Positions 1 to 9,855 of a stretch of 64,000 nucleotides of DNA are shown here, one piece after another. The DNA is taken from positions 3,162,001-3,226,000 of the forward strand of contig JAETXT010000008.1 of the NCBI GenBank assembly GCA_019188255.1, written 5' to 3'. The DNA is from Verticillium longisporum. Its lineage: Eukaryota > Ascomycota > Sordariomycetes > Glomerellales > Plectosphaerellaceae. How positions within the stretch are numbered: position 1 is the stretch's first letter; each line of letters starts with the position of its first letter. Under the pieces are notes generated by a model. The model ran no database searches, was not told where the DNA came from, and saw only the letters and a program-made list of their open reading frames with translations. The translations under genes were made by a program, and so were the position numbers.

Positions 1-2
1 AG

Positions 3-533
3 GAGGCGGTGGAGAAGAACGAGAACATTGACCTCGCGTCGCGGTTCGTGGCGCGGCGCATCGCGCGCATCGGCAAGCAGGAGAAGCCGCTGGAGAAGCT
101 GCGCCTCATGCGGTACCTCTACTTCCTCATCCTCTTCTATATCACGGCCAGGGATGGCCGGCAGAGGGGCACCAAGCGGGTGCCGCCGAGGGACCAGCTC
201 GCCAAGAACCTGTCGCCGGCGCCGCAGTCGGTCATCGACAGCATCCGGCGTAAGTTCTCGGACGGCGGTGAGATTCGCAAGTTCCACATGGACCTCATCA
301 TGACGCACTGCGCGGCGCTGTCGTGCATCATCGACAATTTTGAAACGAAGCCGAGGGACCTCAGGGAAGACCTGCGTCTGGACTCCAAGACGATGAACCA
401 GTACTTCCAGGAGATTGGTGCGAGGATTGGACAGAAGAAGGAGCCTGGCGAGGCCAAGGCGCAGCCGGTCGCGAAGCTGGCGATGCCGCTCGTGTTCCCC
501 AAAATGAGCCGTGGCGCGCCGAAGCGGCGATGA
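3..533 (+). CDS. RPA49: RNA polymerase I subunit A49 (RPA49), 3' part
   Basis: C-terminal about 176 residues of an RPA49-like Pol I subunit; the frame is open to the left window edge, so the start lies outside. Visible are the segment RYLYFLILFY, the basic RVPPRDQLAK element, RRKFSDGG, and the LREDLRLDSKTMNQYFQEIG segment, which match my knowledge of the RPA49 C-terminal tandem winged-helix region. In Pol I, A49 with A34.5 stimulates initiation and elongation on rDNA in the nucleolus; its C-terminal domain binds DNA. The gene ends with TGA and a short basic tail (SRGAPKRR). Family identity rests on recalled motifs, not a search. Confidence 0.8.
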   Translation, partial: EAVEKNENIDLASRFVARRIARIGKQEKPLEKLRLMRYLYFLILFYITARDGRQRGTKRVPPRDQLAKNLSPAPQSVIDSIRRKFSDGGEIRKFHMDLIMTHCAALSCIIDNFETKPRDLREDLRLDSKTMNQYFQEIGARIGQKKEPGEAKAQPVAKLAMPLVFPKMSRGAPKRR

Positions 534-1138
534 ACAATGCTTCGCTGCGTTGTTCGGCCTTGCTGGAGCTACTTACTGAGGCCAAGGTACTTGGTGAAGC
601 TGACGAGACTGATGAAAGAGTGTTTTGTGCCTTCATTGTCTTGCCGTGGCTGCGGGTGCTCCCGAGCTCAGCAGGATGAGGGATACCAGGGACTAGGAGT
701 AAATGAATGATTTCACCACATGAACCGAGTGCCACCGCAATCGAGTGCCACCGCAATCGAGTGCCACCTCAATCGAGTGTACCTTGGTGATGAGGAAACC
801 TGACGATCATAGCACTAGGCCTTCCTTCCTTCCAACAGCCTGCTCGGGGGAAGTTGCAGCCCGCAGGGGCGCACTTGCCGAGGCAGTTCGGTAGTGTGGG
901 GTAGCTCGTCTGGGGAAGGAAAGCTCACCCCAACCTGGACCTGCCATTTAAATGTAAATGGAAGTTGGTACTGACGAGGAGTGAGCAGGAGCATTGCACT
1001 GAATTGATCGTACGTGTTGCCGACATTAACCTTGCTCTATAGTTCATCCTGAGCTTCTCATTTCTTTGCTGGGCCTCTTCATCTTGTTGCACTAAACTCA
1101 GCACTCAACTCTTGTTATAACGTACCGTGCCCGCCATC
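534..1138. other. Intergenic, RPA49 to isomerase, with short 16-bp tandem repeat
   Basis: No coding region seen. A minisatellite of three 16-bp units (CGAGTGCCACCGCAAT; third unit one base different) plus a partial unit lies at 726-779. The right part (about 1000-1138), rich in CT and CAACT stretches, is the probable promoter and leader of the isomerase gene. Confidence 0.6.
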
Positions 1139-2017
1139 ATGTCCAACATCATCTCGCTCGAGTACCGCGGCCGCGTTGCGCTGCTGACCATTGACAATGA
1201 CGCCAAGCTCAACGCCATGAACCAGGACAACTACTATGACCTCGCCCAGAAGCTCCGTGAGATTGCCACACACGACGAGGTCTTTATCACCGTGCTCGTG
1301 GGCAAGGGCCGCTATTTCTCAGCGTATGACTTCCTGCACATGAATAAAACGCCATGCGTGCGCCGCTAACCAGTTCCCATCAGCGGCGCCGACGTTTCCC
1401 TCGCCGACAAGGCACCCGCCGCGGACGATGCCGTCGCCAACCGCAAGCACTGGCTCTCTGCCTTTGTCGCCAACAACCTCAACACGACCGAGGCCTTCTT
1501 CTCCCACCCCAAGATCCTCGTCGTCGGCCTCAACGGCCCCGTCATCGGCCTCACCGCCGCCCTCGTCGCCTTTGCCGACTTTATCTACATCACGCCCCAC
1601 ACCTTTCTGCTGACGCCCTTTTCCTCCCTCGGCCTCGTCGCCGAGGGCGGCGCCAGCCGCGCCCTCGTCCAGCGGCTCGGCCCCGCGCGGTCCCACGAGG
1701 CCCTCCTCATGAGCAGGCGCATCACGGCCGACCAGCTGCTGCAGACGGGCTTCGCCAACAAGTCGTTCGACGTGGCCAAGGGCGACAGCGACCGCTTCCG
1801 GGACCTCGTCCTCGCCGAGGTCGACGACAAGCTGGGCGAGCACCTCACGGGCGAGAGCCTGACGGGGATCAAGAAGCTCATCCGCGCGCCCGAGCGCGAG
1901 ATTCTCGAGAGGCAGAACCACAAGGAGGTGTTTGCCGGTCTCGAGAGGTTCGTCAAGGGCGTGCCGCAGCAGGAGTTTGCCAAGATTGCCTCGGGGCAGA
2001 AGAGGCACAAGTTGTAA
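1139..2017 (+). CDS. Enoyl-CoA hydratase/isomerase family protein, probably peroxisomal
   Basis: Two exons, 1139..1323 and 1384..2017, joined across a 60-nt intron (GTATGA...TCAG), giving 272 aa. The start is the ATG at 1139; the junction rebuilds FSAGADVS, the crotonase oxyanion-hole segment that follows GKGRYFSA. Further family marks are NGPVIGLTAALVAFADF, which corresponds to the second oxyanion-hole region, and FSSLGLVAEGGAS. The protein ends RHKL; the final HKL resembles a PTS1 peroxisomal import signal, as in yeast ECI1/DCI1-type enzymes that isomerise delta3- to delta2-enoyl-CoA in the beta-oxidation of unsaturated fatty acids. Isomerase rather than hydratase is inferred from length and this tail. 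Ends with TAA. Confidence 0.8.
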
Positions 2018-2165
2018 ACTAGTCATGTGGATTTGGTGCGATTTTTCTCTCTACTTTTTTTTTCTTGGAAAAGCAATGCATTGGTTTATATGCTCGCTCG
2101 CTGCAGGTGTCTACATGTATGTGAATGGCGTTCATGTCTGTGGGGGACGGGTGGCCTCTCCTCCA

Positions 2166-4844
2166 TCACGCCAGTAGACCAAACAGCAGGCTCGTCTTCC
2201 TCCAGTGCTCACGCGACGACGCGGCGATCCGCTCCCGCGCCTCGGCGCCGTCGAGCCCCGTATGGCTGTACACCTTGTCGCCGAGGGCTGATAGTTCGCT
2301 CGCCGTGGACGCACCGTCTGCCGCAGGTCCAAAGGCGCACTCGAACAGGTTAATGTCGAAGAACCACTGGGTAAAGAGATGCCGCCTCTGCTGCTCTTGC
2401 GTCTGCTTGTCGTTGTCGACGGCGTCTGTCTCCGTTGTGCTGCCGCCCTTTGCCTCGTCCTCTGCGTCGGTCTCTTCCTCTGAGTCCTCGTCCTTGTCCT
2501 CGTCCTTGTCCTCGTCCTTGTCCTCGTCCTTGTCCTCGTCCTTGTCCTCGTCCTTGTCCTCGTCCTTGTCCTCGTCCTTGTCCTCGTCCTTGTCCTCGTC
2601 CTTGTCCTCGTCCTTGTCCTCGTCCTCGCCGTCGGCAGACTTGTCGTCCCTTGGTCCCCCTTGGTCCTCCCGGCTGCCGTCGAGCTGCACTTCCACCGCC
2701 TCGAGCCAGACCTCGCAGATCTGCTGCCGCACCTTGCGCTTGACGACACCGACCGCCGTGGCGCTCCACAGGTCGACGCCGGCGTCGCTCATGGCGACGG
2801 ACAGGTCGCGCAGGAACTTGAAGGCGAGCGGCGACGGCTGCGTCGGCAGCTCCGGGCGGCCCTCCCACAGGGGTCGGCCGACGACGCGCTTCTGCGTCAG
2901 GCCGCGCGACGCAAAGACCTCGACGGGCGCCGCCGACACGGCGCGGGCCAGCGCGTCGTGCAGCGAAGGCACCATGTCGAGGCCGAAGCCGCGGAGGGCG
3001 GGGGCCGGGGCCCTTTCGAGCCGCGGCAGGCCGGCGCGCACGTCGCGCAGGACGCGGAGCATGTACGTGGCGACGCGGCCGGCGTTGACGGCGTCGGCGC
3101 GGGGGCGCCACAGGTCGGCGAGGCGGGTCTCGAGGGCGGCGAACGCGCGTGCCAGGGTTGCGTCGAGCCGGTCGTGCAGCGCCGCGGGGTCGTCTCTGCT
3201 GAGCTGGGCGTGGCGCGCGTCAATGGTTTCCTCGTCCTCAATCTCGTCGTCGTCGTCGTCGTCGTCGTCACCGTCGCCGCCATCGTTCTCCCACCGCTGC
3301 TTCTTCAGCTCGTCGACGACGCCCTCGACCTCGCCAATGACGCGGCGCCACGAGGCGAAGCACGTCACGGCCCTGGCGACGGCGTCGTTGCGGCCGTGGA
3401 GCTGGGCCACGAGGTCCTGCAGGAAGGCGTCGACGCCGGCGGCCGGGTCGACGTCGAGGGTCGTCTGCGCCCAGAGGGGCGCCGGGCGGTCGGTGACGCC
3501 GTCCTCCCAGGCGTCGAGCGTGGCGGCGACCTCGGAGGCGACGAGGTGCAGCTTGTGGACCTTGGCGTCGATGAGCGACAGCAGGTGGCCGTTGATGGCG
3601 TCGCGCAAGGCGTCGAGCATCTCGGAGGGGTCGAAGCCGCGGGCCTTGCCGCCGTCGCGGATCCAGAGGCGGAGGACGCTCGTGCGGAGGTCTATGACGG
3701 CCTTGAACTCGGTCATGCGCTCCATCGTCGACCGCAGGCCGGCGACGAGCACGTCACCGCCCCTTTCGGCCCAGCTCGTGAGCATGCTGCGCGCCTGGGG
3801 CCCGTCGAGGTCGTCGTGGCGGACAAAGGGCGTAAAGGTCAGAATGTCGTCGCCGCACCAGCGCTCGTACACGTCGAGCCTCAGCGCCTCGACGTTTCGA
3901 AGCACGTCGCCCTGCAGCAGCGGGCGCTTCTTGAGGTTGGCCAGGGCGTCCGAGAGCTTAAAGGGCACCAGCGCCTGGACGTCGAGGAGCGTCCTCACGT
4001 ACAGCAGCTGGCTCTTGAGGACGTTGGCGCCGCCCTGGTGCCGGCCGGTCTCTGCGTCGTCGGCGTACAAGGCCGCCGACATGGCCTTGCTGCGGACGGT
4101 GAGAAAGTGCTTGAGCACGTCGCGGGCGCCCGAGCTCGTGGCGAGGCTGTAGGCGCACAGGGCCTTGAGCGTGTGTTGCTGCCTCTGGGCCTGGTTGTCT
4201 GCCGTCTTTTCGAGAAACTTTTCCATGCTCCTCAGGAGACGCCGGCGAAGACGCTCGAGGCTTTTTCTCGCCGTCTCGACGACGAGGGCGACGTCGGGCT
4301 CCCTCTCCAGCTCCTCGCGCGTGAAACCCTTGGACAGTAGGCGGCTCAGCACGAGGACCTCGCTGCCGAGCAGCAGCCTGTCACCGGGTCCCAGTCTCGT
4401 ATCGTGGCCGGCGGCGGCAGTGGTGAGGCCGGTGAGGCCGGCGACAGCACCACGGCCCTTGAGCAGGAGCTTGCCGACGACGAGGGCACAGGCGTCGAGG
4501 AGCCTCGCCCTCGCAAAGACGGCCATGCGGGGGTCTTTGGCTTCGGGGGCAAACGCGGCGTAGCCCTCGAGCTTGCGGCCGACGACGGCGCGGCCGCAGC
4601 GGTGGCCCATGCGGGCGAGCAGGGCCTGGACGGCGTCGTTGTCCTTGCGCATCTTGACGATCGAGTCGGCGGTGCCGAGGAGGCCACGGTAGGAGGAGCC
4701 GACCTGGGTGCGCAGGCGTGCGGCCTTGTCGTCAATCTGGACATGGAGCGCGCGGTGGATGGCGCGGATCTGGGGCAGGGTGTGGTTGGCGGCGAAGACG
4801 TCGGCGGAGGAGGTGAGGTTGGCGATATCGGGGGCGGCGGCCAT
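2166..4844 (-). CDS. COG1: Conserved oligomeric Golgi complex subunit 1 (COG1)
   Basis: Uninterrupted 892-aa reading frame. The N-terminus is the COG1/Vps51 type signature: SADVFAANHTLPQIRAIHRA, followed by LRTQVGSSYRGLLGTADSI and a predicted helical region. COG1 belongs to lobe A of the COG tethering complex, which captures retrograde vesicles at the Golgi and so keeps glycosyltransferases in place. Two acidic low-complexity insertions stand out: GDDDDDDDDEIEDEE near residues 530-545, and eleven consecutive KDED units near the C-terminus (DNA 2486-2630). The protein ends FGLLA, TGA. It is transcribed divergently from SAS10, 1.2 kb away. The start is the first ATG with the family N-terminus directly after it. 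Confidence 0.88.
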   Translation of the reverse strand: MAAAPDIANLTSSADVFAANHTLPQIRAIHRALHVQIDDKAARLRTQVGSSYRGLLGTADSIVKMRKDNDAVQALLARMGHRCGRAVVGRKLEGYAAFAPEAKDPRMAVFARARLLDACALVVGKLLLKGRGAVAGLTGLTTAAAGHDTRLGPGDRLLLGSEVLVLSRLLSKGFTREELEREPDVALVVETARKSLERLRRRLLRSMEKFLEKTADNQAQRQQHTLKALCAYSLATSSGARDVLKHFLTVRSKAMSAALYADDAETGRHQGGANVLKSQLLYVRTLLDVQALVPFKLSDALANLKKRPLLQGDVLRNVEALRLDVYERWCGDDILTFTPFVRHDDLDGPQARSMLTSWAERGGDVLVAGLRSTMERMTEFKAVIDLRTSVLRLWIRDGGKARGFDPSEMLDALRDAINGHLLSLIDAKVHKLHLVASEVAATLDAWEDGVTDRPAPLWAQTTLDVDPAAGVDAFLQDLVAQLHGRNDAVARAVTCFASWRRVIGEVEGVVDELKKQRWENDGGDGDDDDDDDDEIEDEETIDARHAQLSRDDPAALHDRLDATLARAFAALETRLADLWRPRADAVNAGRVATYMLRVLRDVRAGLPRLERAPAPALRGFGLDMVPSLHDALARAVSAAPVEVFASRGLTQKRVVGRPLWEGRPELPTQPSPLAFKFLRDLSVAMSDAGVDLWSATAVGVVKRKVRQQICEVWLEAVEVQLDGSREDQGGPRDDKSADGEDEDKDEDKDEDKDEDKDEDKDEDKDEDKDEDKDEDKDEDKDEDKDEDSEEETDAEDEAKGGSTTETDAVDNDKQTQEQQRRHLFTQWFFDINLFECAFGPAADGASTASELSALGDKVYSHTGLDGAEARERIAASSREHWRKTSLLFGLLA
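2486..2630 (-). repeat. 12-bp tandem repeat inside COG1 encoding (KDED)n
   Basis: Eleven perfect copies of the 12-bp unit TCCTCGTCCTTG as read on the plus strand, translated on the minus strand as KDED. As a 12-mer it changes length without breaking the frame. Imperfect DED units flank it. Confidence 0.95.
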
Positions 4845-4920
4845 GGTGGGTGGTTATGGGAGGGGCATCGATGGGGGGTTGTCTGTGCCGGTTATGGTCT
4901 AGGCTTCTGGTGAAGTAGAG

Positions 4921-4995
4921 CAGGCAGAAGCAGAGCAGGCAGAAGCAGAGCAGGCAGAAGCAGAGCAGGCAGAAGCAGAGCAGGCAGAAGCAGAG
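4921..4995. repeat. 15-bp minisatellite, five copies
   Basis: Five perfect head-to-tail copies of CAGGCAGAAGCAGAG, just upstream of the COG1 start on the minus strand, so probably in its promoter or 5' leader. Confidence 0.95.
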
Positions 4996-5217
4996 GCAAT
5001 CTCAGGTCGTGTGCAGATGGTGGCTTGATGCAGCCGCTGCAGGCTGTGTGTGGTGGAGGGACTTGAAGCTGTCCTCAAGCTGTGTGTAGTAGTGGAGGAT
5101 CTGTGATCTGTGGTGCTGTCGACAGCTGTGGTGAAGCTGTCGACAGCTGTGGTTGAACCTTCGTCAGGAGTGGACAGGTGCTGGAGCATTTGAGTGACAG
5201 CTGCCGCCATGTGTTGT

Positions 5218-5342
5218 GTAGTGTCAGTGTCAGTGTCGTGTCAGTGTCAGTGTCGTGTCAGTGTCAGTGTCGTGTCAGTGTCAGTGTCATGTCAGTGCCA
5301 GTGTCATGTCAGTGCCAGGGTCATGCCAGTGCTGTCAGTGGT
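5218..5342. repeat. GTCAGT-type degenerate tandem array
   Basis: Repeated GTGTCAGTGTCAGTGTC and shorter GTCAGTGCCAGT variants over about 120 bp; the units drift towards the right end (CATGTCAGTGCCAG). No coding role is apparent. Confidence 0.9.
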
Positions 5343-6048
5343 TTGAGGCCACTATGGCCACTGTAAATGGCCACTGTAGCAGCCGCTGTCTCGGCCACGG
5401 AGCCATCTCGTCTTCATGGACCATATCTACAGATGACCATCCGAGGACGCCATGAAGGCACAGGATGAAGGGAGTCAGGCGCTGGAGGGACACCATCGAG
5501 ATGCAGCTCCTCCTCAGTGCACGTCCAACATGTCCACACAAGTTGCGATCACGCCCTCTGAATGTGATGTTGCCCTTGGAATCCATGTCCAATTGGCTGA
5601 TTGGGATGTCTGCTCCGAAGCGTCCCGTAACTCTCTGCCGACGCGGGTCAGGGCTACCTGTACTGGAAAGCACGGGGATGCGATTCAGCAATGAGAGAGT
5701 ATCGGACCTCTTCCTCACCAGCAGCAAAGGTGGCAGGTGCCCAAGTGTTTGGGATGTACCTACCTAGCAGGTAAGCAGGTAAGAAGCGGGCATGAGTGAT
5801 GAAGGGAGGATAGGTACCTAGGTACCTCTACACTCTGCGACCTCCTTCATTCGAGGAAGTTGCAGGTGGAGCGTTATCTTATCACCCCAACGCACCTGCC
5901 CCACTAAAAAGTTCTCGCCAGTGGATTTTTCCCAAACCCCCATCGTCAAGGCTGCCATCGACGACTCGTCCCTCCCCCCGATCATCACCGCCGCCCCGTC
6001 GAGTCGACAAAGAGCCACACCAAAAGGAAGACGAAGACGAAGACGAAA

Positions 6049-6303
6049 ATGGGCAAGAAGAGAAAGGCGTCCTCGCGCAACGCGCAGCCGACGGGCCCCA
6101 AGGAGCTTGACGCCGCCGACGCCCGCCTCGGCCCCATCACGACGTACCAAGACGTCGCCGACTCGGAGGAGGAGTACTTTATCAACCGCGACAAGATCAT
6201 GTTTGACGAGGAGCCCCGTTCGAAACGCGCGCGGCGGGTGGCCGAGGAGGACAAGTTTCTCGAGCAGTCGGATGAGGAGATCCTAGACGAGGACATGGAT
6301 TCA

Positions 6304-6335
<32 letters not shown>

Positions 6336-6642
6336 AGAGGAGGAGGCGCCGCCACCGAAAAAGGGCGCTGCCGCCAAGGACCGTCGGCGTCGTGCCGCTG
6401 CTGGTGGCTCAGATGACGAGGCCGGCGAGCAGGCCAAGAGTCACGACGACGACGACGACGAGCAAGGCGACAGCGGTTGGTGGGGCGACTCCAAGACGGA
6501 CTACTACGACAATGACCAGATTGAGACCGAGGCCGACGCGCTCGAGGAGGAGGCCGAGGCCAAGCGGCTGCAGCAGAAGAAGCTCGCCAAGATGGCCGAG
6601 GAGGACTTTCTCTTTGACGAGGGCGACTGGCTCGCGGCGAAA

Positions 6643-6684
<42 letters not shown>

Positions 6685-8070
6685 GACGTCGTCACCGAGG
6701 TGCTGCAGGATGTGGCCGTCACCGACGACATGACGCCCGAGGCGCGCTCGACGCTGCTGGCGGCCCGCTACCCCGAGTTTGAGTACCTCGTCCGCGAGTT
6801 CCAGGACCTGCAGCCGAGGCTCGGGACCCTGCAAAAGGCGGCCCACGGCAAGTCGGGCAAGTCGCTCGAGGCCGTGCGCTACTGGATCCTCGGCTGCTAC
6901 GTCGCCGCCCTCGCCAGCTACTTTGCCATCCTGACGTCGCCTGCGCGCGATGGCGCCTCGCCGACGACGACGACGACGACGACGACGACAGCCAAGATTC
7001 TCGCGCCGGCCGAGCTCCGCGACCACGAGGTCATGGAGACGCTCGTCACGTGCAGGGAGGCCTGGCAGAAGCTCGACGCCGTGCGGGCCATCACGGCAGC
7101 CGACGAGTCGATGGACGTCGATTCGGCAGGCGAGGAGGACGACACGCTCGCCTCGATGCCCGCGGGGGCCGATTTTGTCCGTCCATCCAAGGCCGACAAG
7201 AAAATCAGAAAGGCCAAGGAGAAGGCGCAAAAGGAGAAGGCCAAGCGGGCTCAGGCCGTCGAGGAGTCGTTTGCCGATCTCGACGGGCTCCTCGCGACGA
7301 CGACGACGACGACGACGGCGGCCGCGGCGTCCAAAAAGGCACGCAAGTCGGCAGCAGCCCAACGCAGCACAGGGCCCGCCGACGAGGACGGCAACTCCGA
7401 CTTTGGCGAGGAGGAGGAGCTCGACGCGCGCACGGCGGCCGACAAGGCGGCGCGCAAGAAGAGCCTGCGCTTCTACACGTCGCAGATTGTGCAAAAGGCC
7501 AACCGCCGCGCGGGGGCGGGCCGCGATGCCGGTGGCGACGCCGACATTCCGTACCGCGAGCGCCTCCGCGACAGGCAGGCGCGGCTCAACGCCGAGGCGG
7601 AGAAGCGCGGCCAAAAGGGGTCCAAGCACGGCGAGGACCTGGGTGGCGACTCGGCAGGCGACTCGGGCAACGACGAGGACGCAGCGACGGCCAAGGCGGT
7701 GCGGGCCGAGGAGGACGACGAGTACTACGACATGGTGGCGGCGCGGAGCGGTGCCAAGAAGGCCGACAAGGCGGCGCGGCAGGCGGCGCTGGCGGCGGCG
7801 GGCGTGGCGGACCGCGTGGTCGAGCAGGAGGTCGTCGGGCCGGACGGCAAGCGGAGCATCAACTACACGATTGAGAAGAACAAGGGCCTCGCGCCGAAGC
7901 GGAAGAAGGAGAACAGGAACCCGCGCGTCAAGAAGAAGCTGCAGTACGAGGCCAAGCAGAAGAAGCTGCGCAGCATGATGTCGACGTACAAGGGCGGCGA
8001 GCCGCAGGGAGGCTACGGCGGCGAGAAGACGGGCATCACGACGGGGCTGGTGCGGGCGAGGAAGCTGTAG
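6049..8070 (+). CDS. SAS10: SAS10/UTP3, U3 snoRNP small-subunit processome protein
   Basis: Single exon, 673 aa. SAS10/UTP3 is a component of the SSU processome that matures 18S rRNA in the nucleolus. Order along the protein: basic start MGKKRKASSRN (residues 1-11); TYQDVADSEEEYF; a long acidic tract (about 80-105) and a D/G run (about 200-215); the Sas10/Utp3/C1D domain around 220-320; a middle (T)n run encoded by ACG repeats at about 305-315 and another near 420; and the C-terminal Sas10 domain, with RSINYTIEKNKGLAPKRKKE and NPRVKKKLQYEAKQKK, ending GLVRARKL, TAG. The C-terminal segment is the family's most conserved part and is intact. The start ATG follows an A-rich leader and matches the expected basic N-terminus. 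Confidence 0.9.
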
Positions 8071-8533
8071 TGTCAAGGGAAATCCATCTGTTCTTGCCGT
8101 CTGTCTGTGTCTGTTCTGTGTCTGGATGTCTGCCTCTGCATGTGTGACCATGTCATGGAGGTGCCTGAATCTTCACGTACGCTCCAGTTCTGGCGACACG
8201 GAGATGACAGGCCAAGGAATGCCGTAGCACTGCATCAGAAAAAAACCTAATCAACAGTAGGTTTACGAGCCTGTCATATTACCCTCCATCCATGCACCTC
8301 CATCCTTCATTCAGATCCTCCATGTCAGGGGTCAGACGAGGCTCGGTGGGGTCCGTCAGCACCAGCCAAATGTCACGCGGCTTAGGTCAGACCAAGCAAC
8401 TCTTCACTTTTACGACCTTCCCACGCTCCCACGCTCCCCCCTTTAACACACCCTCCCCTACCCAATCCTACCCTGCCATCCGCCTCCGGACGACATCAAA
8501 CTCTCCCTGTCGTCGCCTACAAAAGCAGACGCC
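8071..8533. other. SAS10 to KDSR intergenic region
   Basis: Holds the SAS10 3' end (with TCTGTCTGTGTCTG repeats at 8095-8130) and the promoter of the downstream reductase, which includes a CT-rich leader at 8400-8530. No gene or RNA was recognised. Confidence 0.55.
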
Positions 8534-9651
8534 ATGCCTGACGTTGGCAGCATTGTCTGGATCATCGGTTCTGCCCTGTTTGCTGTCCTTCTCGCCTCCG
8601 CCATGGGTCTCTTCAACCGGAAGAACCACATGCCCGTCGAGGGCAAGGTACGTGATGCCTTCTTTCCTTCGTGTACCTCAAGGCATCTCCATATGTCAAA
8701 GCATCGCTGACAAGGCCCCAGACCATCCTCCTCACCGGCGCGTCCGAGGGCATGGGCCGCAGCGTCGCCATCAAGCTCGCCGCCCGCGGCGCCAACATCA
8801 TCGCCGTCGCCCGCAATGTCGAGCGCCTCGAGGCCCTGCTGCCCGACCTCCGCGCCGCCGCCAAGAACCCCTCGACCCAGCGCTTCCACACCATCTCGGC
8901 CGACGTCGGCGTGCCCGACTTTGCGGCGCCCCTGCTCGCCGACGCGACGGCCTGGAACCACGGCGTCGCGCCCGACATTGTCTGGTGCATCGCCGGCCTG
9001 GCGACGCCCGGCCTCTTCGCCGAGACGCCCTTTGCCCACCTGCGCCGCAACATGGACGTCAACTTTTACGGCACCGCCGAGCTCGCCCACGCCGCCCTCG
9101 GCCTCTGGCTGGCCCCCGACGCCCCGCGCCCGCGCACCACGAAGCGCCTCATCATGACGAGCTCCGTCGCCGCCTTCTGCCCCATCGCCGGCTACTCGCC
9201 CTACGTGCCCTCCAAGGTCGCCCTGCGCGGCCTCGCCGACGCCCTGTCCCAGGAGCTGCACCTCTACCCCGACAACCCCGTCGCCGTCCACGTCGTCTTC
9301 CCCGGCACCATCACGAGCCCCGGCTTTGACCGCGAGAACCTCACCAAGCCCGACATCACGCGCCAGCTCGAGGACATGGACCCCGTCCAGACCCCCGACC
9401 AGTGCGCCGACGCCGCCATCCGCGGCCTCGAGCGCGGCCACTTCTTCGTCACCGTCGCCTGGCTCGGCTTCCTGATGCGCGTCAGCATGCTCGGCGGCTC
9501 CATCCGCAACAGCTGGCTCGTCGACACCCTGACCGCCATGTTCGTGACGCCCATCGTCTGGCTCTTTGTGCTGCCCGACATGATGGCCAAGGCCAAGAGG
9601 TACGGCCGCACCCACGGCCATCCGAGCACCTATGCCAAGGTGGCGCCGTAG
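8534..9651 (+). CDS. TSC10: 3-ketodihydrosphingosine reductase (TSC10/KDSR)
   Basis: Two exons, 8534..8647 and 8722..9651; the 74-nt intron has GTACGT, a GCTGAC branch site and CCCAG. Product 347 aa. It reduces 3-ketosphinganine to sphinganine with NADPH, the second step of sphingolipid synthesis at the ER. Exon 1 encodes an N-terminal membrane anchor (about residues 7-25). Exon 2 begins at the Rossmann fold TILLTGASEGMGRS (TGxxxGxG at 43-50). The SDR catalytic Ser is in IMTSSVAAF and the YxxxK pair in YVPSK. A C-terminal hydrophobic stretch (FVTPIVWLFVLPDMMAKA) matches the family's second membrane-associated region. Ends with TAG. Confidence 0.9.
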
Positions 9652-9855
9652 GCCGCGTGTGGCCTGCGTGTGGCCCTGGAGGACAAGCTAGATACCCGTA
9701 CTCAAGTCATGCACAGTAGCTTCATAAAAAGCACGTGACGTATTTGCTCATGTCTTTCACGTTCCGTCGACGTGTATTTCGACCGGGTGCTCTTCTCCGT
9801 GTCGCACATTCTATGGTCAAGGGTATCACTACATGCCGTGCATCCAACCGCCGCC

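Larger units (their letters stand above)
4845..6048. other. COG1/SAS10 divergent intergenic region
   Basis: Shared upstream region of COG1 (minus) and SAS10 (plus). It holds two minisatellites (separate entries), a direct repeat GCTGTCGACAGCTGTGG at about 5115-5153 whose core GCTGTCGACAGC is itself palindromic, and a GGTACCTAGGTACC palindrome at 5813-5826 next to (CAGGTAAG)-like repeats. No convincing gene was found; long frames across it are accidental. Confidence 0.6.

Noticed and set aside
2125..4340. Long plus-strand frames opposite COG1
   Set aside because: Their Ser/Leu repeats are the complement of the KDED array; COG1 homology is on the minus strand.
5797..5900. Box C-like GTGATGA as a possible snoRNA start
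   Set aside because: No D box at a suitable distance and no terminal stem.
6409..8151. Long open frame antisense to SAS10 (580 codons)
   Set aside because: Shadow of GC-rich codon bias opposite a conserved gene; Arg/Leu-rich without domain character.
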